Source of the DNA: Gp6-AA40 sp050742535
GTDB lineage: Bacteria; Acidobacteriota; Vicinamibacteria; Vicinamibacterales; UBA2999
Assembly (NCBI GenBank): GCA_050742535.1
Contig: JBOGIQ010000162.1
Span: 1-12,624, forward strand
Direction: 5' to 3'
DNA length: 12,624 nucleotides
In this document: piece after piece, positions 7,445 to 12,624 of the stretch
Layout of the letters: each line of letters opens with the position of its first letter
Position numbering within the stretch: the first letter of the stretch is position 1
The notes under the pieces: model-generated
The model's database searches: none
Told to the model about the DNA's origin: nothing
What the model saw: only the letters and a program-made list of their open reading frames with translations
Made by a program: the position numbers and the translations under genes

Positions 7445-8244
7445 TACGGATGCCGGTGGCGTTCGTACCGCACGGCGGAGGTCCATGGCCGTTCGTCGAG
7501 ATGGGGCTGCCGCCGGAGGAAGTCGCGGCGCTGAAGGAATACCTGCAATCGGTGCGGGATCTGCCTGCGCGCGAGCCGCGGGCGCTCCTGGTTGTGTCGG
7601 CCCATTGGGAAGAGGCGGTGCCGACGCTGATGACCGCCGAGCATCCACCGATGCTCTACGACTACTACGGTTTTCCACCTGAATCGTACCGATTGACGTG
7701 GCCTGCGCCCGGAGACCCGGTGCTGGCGCGCGAGGTGTCCGCTCTGCTCGAACGGGCCGGCTTTCGCACGGGCACCGACCCTGCGCGTGGTTTCGACCAC
7801 GGCACGTTTGTTCCGTTCAAGGTGGCCTATCCGGCGGCCGAGCTTCCGGCCGTCCAGCTCTCGCTCGTCCGCGGCCTCGATCCCGCGCAGCACCTGGCGA
7901 TCGGCCGGGCGCTCGCTCCGCTGCGCGATGAAGGGGTGTTCATCGTCGCCAGCGGCATGACGTTTCACAATCTGCGCGCGTTTGGTGATCCGCGCGCGGT
8001 GGCATATTCGGAAGCGTTCGATGAATGGCTGCATGGGGTGATGCAGGGAGCACCCGCAGACCGCGCCCGAGGCTTGACGCAGTGGGCCGAGGCGCCATCT
8101 GCCCGCTACGCGCATCCGAGGGAGGAACATCTGATTCCGCTGATGGTCGCGACCGGAGCCGCCGGCGACGATCCGGCGAGGCTGGCGTTCAGCGGCACGT
8201 TCGGTGGAACGCGGTTATCGGCGTATCACTTCGGCGAGAGGTAA
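7423..8244 (+). CDS. Class III extradiol ring-cleavage dioxygenase, LigB/DODA (YgiD-like) family
   Basis: This 273-residue cytoplasmic protein has no signal peptide and belongs to the LigB superfamily branch of 4,5-DOPA extradiol dioxygenases (E. coli YgiD type, about 260 residues). The family uses a divalent metal to open catechol rings between the hydroxyl-bearing carbon and its neighbour. Visible motifs are FVPHGGGPWP (H17), VVSAHWE (H61), FDHGTFVPF (H126), SGMTFHNLR (H182) and HPREEHLIPL (H231, H236). These are the conserved metal-binding and active-site histidines. The true substrate cannot be read from the sequence. Start choice is uncertain: GTG 7423, GTG 7432 (AGG eight bases upstream) and ATG 7450 are all in frame. 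It is the only plus-strand gene, divergent from the MBL fusion with at most about 25-40 bases between them. It converges on the Ig-domain gene across 52 bases with no clear terminator. Confidence 0.92.
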   Translation: MNRVSDSIRMPVAFVPHGGGPWPFVEMGLPPEEVAALKEYLQSVRDLPAREPRALLVVSAHWEEAVPTLMTAEHPPMLYDYYGFPPESYRLTWPAPGDPVLAREVSALLERAGFRTGTDPARGFDHGTFVPFKVAYPAAELPAVQLSLVRGLDPAQHLAIGRALAPLRDEGVFIVASGMTFHNLRAFGDPRAVAYSEAFDEWLHGVMQGAPADRARGLTQWAEAPSARYAHPREEHLIPLMVATGAAGDDPARLAFSGTFGGTRLSAYHFGER

Positions 8245-8296
8245 CGGAGGTCTTCAGAGGAAACGGTTTCACAGGAGTTCGATTCGTCTCCTCCCA

Positions 8297-9346
8297 TCAC
8301 TTAGCTGGAGCAGTACCGAACAATGGCCGGTAGTCGCGGTTGTTCTCGCAGATGAATTCCATGATGCGCTTCATCGGCGCCGCAGTCAGCCGGAACTGCC
8401 GCGTCTGCGTGAACGGCGCGACGAACACGTTCGGATCGTCGATCGTGATCTCGTAGTCGACGCCGCCGTCTACGCGGCGCAGGCGCTCGACGGTGTGCAG
8501 CGCGTCCGAGTGTCGATAGCCGGCAATCTCGGTCTTCTCGTTGAAGCCGATGGTATCGATGACGAGGGTGTCGCCGTCCCACCGTCCGACCGAGTCGCCG
8601 AGCCACGCCGGATCCGGATCGACTTGATGCGGTTCGCCGTCGAGCGGCACGATCCGGAACGTGCCGGGGTACTCGTGAATGATGACGAGGTGGTCTTTGT
8701 TCTGAATGATTTGGAACTCGTAGGGAACCCCGAAGGCGTCGGGCGGAATCAGCGGCATGCAGTCCGCGGTACGGCCCGTGTCCTGCGGCCCTCGTTGCAC
8801 GCGGTACTTCTCCGCCCCGGGCTTCAACTGCGGTCCGGCGGCAGCGGGCGCGCCACCACGGCCTCGTCCACCACCGCCGCCGAAGCCGTACACGCCGGAG
8901 AAGTCCGGCTTGCCGTCGGGCGTGCGCGGAATGCCGGCGCGCGTATTGACCGTCGCCGCCGCTGCCGCGACCGGCTGCGTTCCCGCGACCGTCACTGTCA
9001 CGGAGCGCATTTGATCTCCCGCCGTCAGTGTGTAGGTTGTCGTCGCTTTCGGCGTCACACGCTGGGTGCCACGCGGGACCACGCGTCCGAGGCCCGGCTC
9101 GATGGCCGGAGCGCCAGGGTTCTCGACCAGCCAGACCAGGACGGCCGACTCACCAGGCTTGATCGATGCGGGCTTCGCTTCGAACTGCGTGATTCGCGTC
9201 GGTGGACCTCCGCGGCCTCGCCCTGCCGGCGGCGCCGCCGGCGCCTGCGCGGCAGGAGCGCCTGCGGCGGGCTGCTGCGGCGCCTGCGCAGCAACGGCCA
9301 CAACCGCCGCGAACACGGCGACAAGAAGTGCTCCCGATCTCCGCAC
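8297..9346 (-). CDS. Exported Ig-like plus beta-rich (lipocalin-like) domain protein
   Basis: This 349-residue protein starts at GTG 9346 with GGGAGG five bases upstream. After a signal peptide (1-20) and an Ala/Pro/RGRGG linker (22-50), residues about 52-121 match a bacterial Ig-like fold of the kind ending in TTTYTLTA (FEAKPASIKPGESAVLVW, VTPKATTTYTLTA). A second Gly/Arg linker (GGGGGRGRGG, 156-165) follows IPRTPDGKPDFSGVYGF. The C-terminal domain (about 173-345) is the beta-rich family with LKPGAEKYR, DCMPL (C196), GRWDGDTLVIDTIGFNEKT, HSDALHTVER and TIDDPNVFVAPF. It is closely similar to the truncated gene at the right edge. The enzymatic role, if any, is unknown. Ig-like domains often anchor or present a ligand-binding module outside the membrane, so an extracytoplasmic binding protein is the best guess. 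It lies 27 bases after the DUF6152 gene, probably co-transcribed. Confidence 0.9.
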   Translation of the reverse strand: MRRSGALLVAVFAAVVAVAAQAPQQPAAGAPAAQAPAAPPAGRGRGGPPTRITQFEAKPASIKPGESAVLVWLVENPGAPAIEPGLGRVVPRGTQRVTPKATTTYTLTAGDQMRSVTVTVAGTQPVAAAAATVNTRAGIPRTPDGKPDFSGVYGFGGGGGRGRGGAPAAAGPQLKPGAEKYRVQRGPQDTGRTADCMPLIPPDAFGVPYEFQIIQNKDHLVIIHEYPGTFRIVPLDGEPHQVDPDPAWLGDSVGRWDGDTLVIDTIGFNEKTEIAGYRHSDALHTVERLRRVDGGVDYEITIDDPNVFVAPFTQTRQFRLTAAPMKRIMEFICENNRDYRPLFGTAPAK

Positions 9347-9373
9347 GTCAACCTCCCAGAACGACTCGAACGT

Positions 9374-9748
9374 TTACGACCGTATTTCCCTTCCGTCGGC
9401 GAGCTTCATGCGGTTCGCGATCATCGACGGAGCCCCACTCTTTGCCGGTGCGCCGGTGGCGGAGAGCTGATCGCCCGGCTTCACCGTCTTGCTCGTCCAG
9501 CCGTACCCGCGCAAATGATTGAGGCTCATCATCTCGACTTCCCACTCGACGATCTTTCCGGTCTTTTCGTCCTTGACCTCGAGGTAGACGAACGCGTGCG
9601 GGTTGGTCCATTCGAATTTCTTCACCACGCCGGTGATCGTCACGGGATTCTGCGAGTCGTACATCGCGGTGGAATGATGGGCGCTTGGCGACCCCGCCAT
9701 CACCAGCCAGCCGCACGTCACCAGCACTGCCATCAGTCGTCCGTTCAT
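9374..9748 (-). CDS. Exported DUF6152-family protein
   Basis: This is a 124-residue protein. A signal peptide (MNGRLMAVLVTCGWLVMAGSPSA) is followed directly by HHSTAMYD and then PVTITGVVKKFEWTNPHAFVYLEV. These are the hallmarks of DUF6152: a double His right after the leader and a W-x-N-P-H motif (H51). A short OB-like beta barrel is plausible (strands at about 36-46, 52-60, 66-73, 93-100). The function is not established. The reading frame extends further upstream to 9862, but that part covers the hairpin cluster. ATG 9748 is preferred because GAGGAG lies seven bases before it and the signal peptide begins there. The family often sits beside exported beta-rich proteins such as the next gene, 27 bases downstream, and the pair looks like an operon. 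Confidence 0.92.
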   Translation of the reverse strand: MNGRLMAVLVTCGWLVMAGSPSAHHSTAMYDSQNPVTITGVVKKFEWTNPHAFVYLEVKDEKTGKIVEWEVEMMSLNHLRGYGWTSKTVKPGDQLSATGAPAKSGAPSMIANRMKLADGREIRS

Positions 9749-9755
9749 CGGTAGT

Positions 9756-9761
9756 CTCCTC
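9756..9761 (-). promoter_or_regulatory. Shine-Dalgarno site that fixes the DUF6152 start
   Basis: GAGGAG on the minus strand ends seven bases before ATG 9748. It decides the start against longer in-frame readings that begin inside the neighbouring hairpin cluster. Confidence 0.75.
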
Positions 9762-9768
9762 TGCACCA

Positions 9769-9856
9769 GGCACTCCTGAAGGAGCGCCCTACGGGCTCTA
9801 CTGTAACAAGGTCCGCCTGGAGGCGGACACTGCGTACAAATCCGCCTGAAGGCGGA
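9769..9856. repeat. Cluster of short TGRA-loop hairpins (REP-like)
   Basis: The 114-base gap between the esterase and DUF6152 genes is filled with inverted repeats. Hairpin 1 (9769-9788) has the stem GGCxCTCC/GGAGxGCC around the loop TGAA. A small stem GCCC-TAC-GGGC lies at 9786-9796. Hairpin 2 (9811-9828), GTCCGCCTGGAGGCGGAC, has a 7-bp stem and loop TGGA. Hairpin 3 (9841-9856), TCCGCCTGAAGGCGGA, has a 6-bp stem and loop TGAA and nearly copies hairpin 2. Hairpin 3 begins nine bases after the esterase TAA stop and, read on the minus strand, is followed by TTTGT, so it may act as a weak terminator or mRNA 3'-end stabiliser. Confidence 0.8.
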
Positions 9857-9862
9857 CTCCAC

Positions 9863-10834
9863 TTACGAAAGCGCCGCGCGCAGTCGCGACGCGACAAAAG
9901 ACAACGCCTCGACCCCCATCGGAATCACGCCCGCAAACGACATGAACGCGTGAATCGCTCCCTCGAAGCAGCGGTACTCGACGGGAACACCGTCGGCGGC
10001 CAGACGGTCCGCGTACGCCCGTCCTTCATCACGGAACACGTCGCATCCCGCCGTCACGACCAGTGCCGGCGGTAACCCGCGCAGGTCCGCGGCGGCAATC
10101 GGCGACACCCGCGGATCATGCGGCTCACGCGTGACGTCGCCGAGATAGTGCCCGCGGAACCACGCCATGTCGCGCATCGAGATGAAGTAATCGCCCTGTC
10201 CGAACTGCCTGCGCGATGGATACGCCGGATCATCGACCGGATCGCGCAGATCGACGGCCGGATAGATCAGCGCCTGATAGGAGATCGCCGGGCCGCCGCG
10301 CTCCTTGGCAAGCCGGCACACGACAGTGGCAAGATTGCCGCCGGCGCTGTCACCAACCACCGCAAGCCGGTCCCGATCGCCGTTGATGTCAGACGCGTGC
10401 GCCGCCGCCCATTCGAGCGCCGCGTACGAATCCTCTGCAGCCGTCGGAGACTTGTGTTCGGGAGGCTGCCGGTAGTCCACGGAGACCACGATCGCGTCGG
10501 CATTCGCGGAATAGAACCGCGCGATCGCGTCGTGAGTGTCCAGATCTCCGGCGACCCAACCGCCGCCATGGAAATGCAGCACGATCGGAAGCCTGGTGGC
10601 GGCATCGAGGCGGCGCGGCGTGTAGATCCGCAGGCCGATGGCGCCGCCCGGCACCGGAATGCGGCGATCCTCCACGCGGTCCACCGCCGCCGGCGGAACC
10701 GCCAGCTGCTGTGACGCGCCGCGAATGTTGGCGCGCACTTCGTCTACCGGCAGCTCGTACAGCGGCTTCCCACCGCCGGCGCGCATCGCCTCGAGAAACG
10801 CACCGCTTGCGGAGTCGATGAGCGTCTGAGTCAT
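9863..10834 (-). CDS. Alpha/beta hydrolase, HSL-family (fold-3) esterase/lipase
   Basis: This 323-residue cytoplasmic hydrolase of the hormone-sensitive-lipase family (alpha/beta-hydrolase fold-3) splits carboxylic esters, usually with short acyl chains. The oxyanion-hole motif HGGGW is at 89-93. The nucleophile elbow GDSAGG is at 161-166 (S163), the acid is D265 in AGCDVFRDEG, and the base is H295 in GAIHAFMSF. YRQPPEH at 121-127 is the usual YRLAPE-type motif with Gln-Pro in place of Leu-Ala. Length and order fit the family, and all catalytic residues are present. No signal peptide is seen. The ATG has no evident Shine-Dalgarno site; its upstream region is the heptanucleotide repeat. It lies 48 bases after the flavoprotein gene, so translation may be coupled or inefficient. 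It may release an acid or phenol for the neighbouring flavoenzyme and ring-cleavage dioxygenase, which is inference. Confidence 0.95.
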   Translation of the reverse strand: MTQTLIDSASGAFLEAMRAGGGKPLYELPVDEVRANIRGASQQLAVPPAAVDRVEDRRIPVPGGAIGLRIYTPRRLDAATRLPIVLHFHGGGWVAGDLDTHDAIARFYSANADAIVVSVDYRQPPEHKSPTAAEDSYAALEWAAAHASDINGDRDRLAVVGDSAGGNLATVVCRLAKERGGPAISYQALIYPAVDLRDPVDDPAYPSRRQFGQGDYFISMRDMAWFRGHYLGDVTREPHDPRVSPIAAADLRGLPPALVVTAGCDVFRDEGRAYADRLAADGVPVEYRCFEGAIHAFMSFAGVIPMGVEALSFVASRLRAALS

Positions 10835-10889
10835 CAGGTTTCAGTCTTCAGTTGTCAGTGGTCAGTTGCCAATTGTCAGTTGTTACTTG
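10834..10889. repeat. Heptanucleotide tandem repeat, eight units (consensus TCAGTTG)
   Basis: Eight contiguous 7-base units run across the gap: TCAGGTT, TCAGTCT, TCAGTTG, TCAGTGG, TCAGTTG, CCAATTG, TCAGTTG and TTACTTG. Three are exact TCAGTTG and the rest are degenerate. The array fills the whole space between the flavoprotein stop codon (inside the last unit) and the esterase ATG (touching the first). Confidence 0.85.
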
Positions 10890-12052
10890 ATCGGGTCCAC
10901 CAGATCGAGAAACACCCACGTGTTGCCTTCCGCAAGGCCGGCCAGCTCGCGGCCCGCGGCCCGGAACACCGGCGGCGCCGACGTGATGTGCTGCGTGCCT
11001 GCGTGCATATCGCGAAAGAGCCGCTGTATCGTGCCGGACCGCAGCGCGAGCGTCCCGGCGGACTTGTACACGAACTCGCAGACGTCGTGGCACGCCCAGG
11101 TGATGTTCGCCATCGCCAGCCGAATCAGCGTCTGCTGACGGACGGTGAGCGGCTCACCTCGCTCGAGCGTCTCCTTGACGTCGGCCCATGCCTCGAAGAC
11201 AAGAGCCCGCGCCGAGCGATAGGTCGCTTCCGCTTTCGCGTACTGCTCGTGAAACGACTCGCTTGCGGCCTGCGTCCCCGAGCGGCCGATCCCTGCCTTG
11301 ACCTTGTTCATCAGTTCGTCGAGGAGCCGGCGGCCGATGCCGCAGGCCCAGCCCGAATGGCAGATGATCGCGAACCCGATGATGCCGAGCCGATACAAGC
11401 CGCCGCCGCGCCTCGGCTCCTCGGTGACCGCGAAGTGCGTGTAGGCGTCGCGCACGAAGACGTCGTCGATGCGATAGTCGATGCTGCCCGTGCCGCGAAG
11501 CCCGAGCACGTCCCAGTTGTCGATGAGCGTCGCCTGCTCGACCGGCAGCACGAAGATCCGCGGCTCGCCGGTCCCGTCGATGATGCCAAGCGTGTGAATG
11601 TGCGTGGAGTGTCTGATTCCCGACGCGAAGCTCCAGGAGCCGCTCAGACGAAAGCCGCCGTCATGCGGGACCGCGGTGCCAGGCTTCGTGCCCTGCCCGG
11701 CGATGACCGGGAACCGGCCGCCGCCGAACAGTTCGTCAACGGCTTCGTCCTTCAAGTACGCAGCGCCCGTGCCGATGGCGAGCGATGCGGCCATCGCCAC
11801 CCAGCCCGTAGACGGATCACCGTAGGACAGGTTTTCGATCACCCGCACCGACGAGACCACGTCGAGTTCGCTGCCGCCGAGCGCGTGTGGAACCCACATC
11901 GCGAGGATCCGCTCGCGGTGAAGGGCATCGACGACGGGTTGGGAGAGCTGTCCGCGAGCGTCTCCCTCGTCCGCGTGCGTGTCGGCAATCGCCGCAACGG
12001 CTGCCGCTCGCGCCGGTAAGTCGACCGCTGCCGTCACTGTCGTACCGCTCAT
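10883..12052 (-). CDS. Acyl-CoA dehydrogenase-fold flavoprotein, probable group D flavin monooxygenase
   Basis: This 389-residue cytoplasmic protein has acyl-CoA dehydrogenase architecture: an all-alpha N-terminal domain (about 15-110), a beta middle domain (GFRLSGSWSFASGIRHSTH at about 134-151, WDVLGLRGTGSIDY at about 180-193) and a C-terminal helical domain. The C-terminus resembles the type-2 (HpaB/DszC-like) subfamily, with RLFRDMHAGTQHITSAPPVFRAAGR at about 344-368. Such enzymes use reduced FMN or FAD supplied by a separate reductase to hydroxylate aromatic or heteroaromatic substrates. No reductase is in the window. A true acyl-CoA dehydrogenase is less likely from the C-terminal motif. 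ATG 12052 is preferred over GTG 12058 because AGGTGG precedes the ATG at good spacing. The gene starts six bases after the upstream stop, so it is co-transcribed with the truncated beta-rich gene. Confidence 0.88.
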   Translation of the reverse strand: MSGTTVTAAVDLPARAAAVAAIADTHADEGDARGQLSQPVVDALHRERILAMWVPHALGGSELDVVSSVRVIENLSYGDPSTGWVAMAASLAIGTGAAYLKDEAVDELFGGGRFPVIAGQGTKPGTAVPHDGGFRLSGSWSFASGIRHSTHIHTLGIIDGTGEPRIFVLPVEQATLIDNWDVLGLRGTGSIDYRIDDVFVRDAYTHFAVTEEPRRGGGLYRLGIIGFAIICHSGWACGIGRRLLDELMNKVKAGIGRSGTQAASESFHEQYAKAEATYRSARALVFEAWADVKETLERGEPLTVRQQTLIRLAMANITWACHDVCEFVYKSAGTLALRSGTIQRLFRDMHAGTQHITSAPPVFRAAGRELAGLAEGNTWVFLDLVDPIK

Positions 12053-12054
12053 GG

Positions 12055-12060
12055 CCACCT
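12055..12060 (-). promoter_or_regulatory. Shine-Dalgarno site overlapping the upstream stop codon
   Basis: AGGTGG on the minus strand overlaps the TAG stop (12061-12059) of the preceding gene. Its AGG lies five bases before ATG 12052. It supports the ATG start of the flavoprotein and tight translational coupling. Confidence 0.6.
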
Positions 12061-12624
12061 ATTTCTTGTACAGCCGCTGGTAATCCACGGTGCTTTCGCA
12101 GACGAACTCCGCCACGTTCTCCTCGGGACGGCGCTGAAACGTGCGCGGCGGAATCGTCCACGGCGTCTGCCACACGTTTGGATCCTCGACCGTCACGTCG
12201 TACTGCAGGTTGCCGTCCGGAAGCAGCTTGAACCGTTCGACGACGTGCAACGCGTCGGTGTGCATGAAACCGTGCACCTCCGTCTTGTCGTTGAAACCGA
12301 TCGCATCCACGATGAACGTGTCTCCCTCGAATCGCCCGATGGAGCTCCCCATGAAGGTCGGATCCGGATCAACCTGGTGTTTCCGGCCGTCCACAGGAAT
12401 CCACCGAATCGCGTTCGGATACTCGTAGATGATCACGACCAGTTTTGGCGTCTGGACGATCTGGAACGGATACGGGGTGATGTAGGTCTGCGGGATGCCG
12501 AGCGGCTTGCAGTCGTTTCCCGTGGTCAGCGTCGTCCGGCCGCGGATATCGTCCGCGGCGCGGACGATGCGGTATTTCTCGGCGCCGGGCTTGATCGGTG
12601 GCGGCGTCGTGCCGGCCGGAAGGC
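12059..12624 (-). CDS. Beta-rich (lipocalin-like) domain protein, 5' end beyond window
   Basis: The frame is open from the right edge to the TAG at 12061-12059; about 188 residues are visible and the N-terminus is missing. The visible part starts in LPAGTTPPPIKPGAEKYRI and carries DCKPL, PFQIVQTPKLVVIIYEYP, GRFEGDTFIVDAIGFNDKT, HTDALHVVER and TVEDPNVWQTPW. It ends EFVCESTVDYQRLYKK. These match, in order, the C-terminal domain of the Ig-like protein at 8297-9346 (IKPGAEKYR, DCMPL, GRWDGDTLVIDTIGFNEKT, HSDALHTVER, TIDDPNVF, EFICENNRDYRPL). The two are clear paralogues. A signal peptide and a possible linker are expected upstream but cannot be seen. The function is unknown. It immediately precedes the flavoprotein gene and is probably co-transcribed with it. 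Confidence 0.88.
   Translation of the reverse strand, partial: LPAGTTPPPIKPGAEKYRIVRAADDIRGRTTLTTGNDCKPLGIPQTYITPYPFQIVQTPKLVVIIYEYPNAIRWIPVDGRKHQVDPDPTFMGSSIGRFEGDTFIVDAIGFNDKTEVHGFMHTDALHVVERFKLLPDGNLQYDVTVEDPNVWQTPWTIPPRTFQRRPEENVAEFVCESTVDYQRLYKK

Noticed and set aside
8245..8296. A bidirectional terminator between the convergent dioxygenase and Ig-domain genes
   Set aside because: AGGAG and CTCCT could pair, but across a long loop and with no T tract on either strand. GAAACGGTTTC is palindromic but too tight to be a hairpin.
8204..9754. A 516-residue plus-strand open frame opposite the Ig-like and DUF6152 genes
   Set aside because: It is antisense to two genes with clear families and signal peptides. 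It is Arg-rich with no recognisable domain, as expected from the complement of GC-rich coding sequence.
9769..9856. A CRISPR array
   Set aside because: The repeats are only 16-20 bases, self-complementary and few, with no regular spacers and no cas genes nearby.
9749..9862. An N-terminal extension of the DUF6152 protein by 38 residues
   Set aside because: It runs through the hairpin cluster and would bury the signal peptide. GAGGAG precedes ATG 9748.
10880..12019. A 379-residue plus-strand open frame opposite the flavoprotein gene
   Set aside because: It covers almost exactly the flavoprotein gene, is rich in Arg, and has no motif or ribosome-binding site.

Overview
This GC-rich window carries eleven protein genes, packed closely enough that no gene-free stretch exceeds about 140 bases. 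Ten are on the minus strand and one is on the plus strand. Nearly every minus-strand product has an export signal. The gene set points to Acidobacteriota, probably a Vicinamibacteria-like soil lineage or metagenome contig. It includes a paired DUF1592-type planctomycete-style cytochrome and Tat-exported HXXSHH (DUF1552) protein, a DUF6152 protein, and several exported proteins with RGRGG linkers. The assignment rests on gene content only; there is no rRNA or other phylogenetic marker here.

Layout, reading the minus strand in its transcription direction (right to left). Block A (12624 to 8297): a 5'-truncated exported beta-rich protein; an acyl-CoA-dehydrogenase-fold (group D flavin monooxygenase-like) enzyme; an HSL-family esterase; a cluster of short hairpins; a DUF6152 protein; and an Ig-plus-beta-rich-domain protein. 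Between the blocks lies the only plus-strand gene (7423-8244), a LigB/DODA-type class III extradiol dioxygenase. Block B1 (7407 to 4682): a large fusion of the same beta-rich domain with a metallo-beta-lactamase fold that has lost almost all its metal ligands, then a stand-alone paralogue whose ATG overlaps the fusion's stop codon, then an intrinsic terminator. Block B2 (4544 to 1): the DUF1587/1595/1592/1588/1585 cytochrome, the Tat-exported HXXSHH protein, and an ankyrin-repeat protein that starts in an ATGA overlap and runs off the left edge.

Themes. (1) Four members of one exported beta-rich domain family occur in 8 kb, each in a different architecture. (2) The MBL-fold partner appears to be a pseudoenzyme. 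(3) A putative flavin monooxygenase, a ring-cleaving dioxygenase and an esterase sit together, which suggests catabolism of an aromatic or ester substrate with the exported proteins handling it outside the cytoplasm. (4) Non-coding structure includes a heptanucleotide tandem repeat that fills the gap between two genes and reaches both the stop and the start codon, a group of TGRA-loop hairpins, and a promoter placed so that the fusion gene's mRNA may be leaderless.
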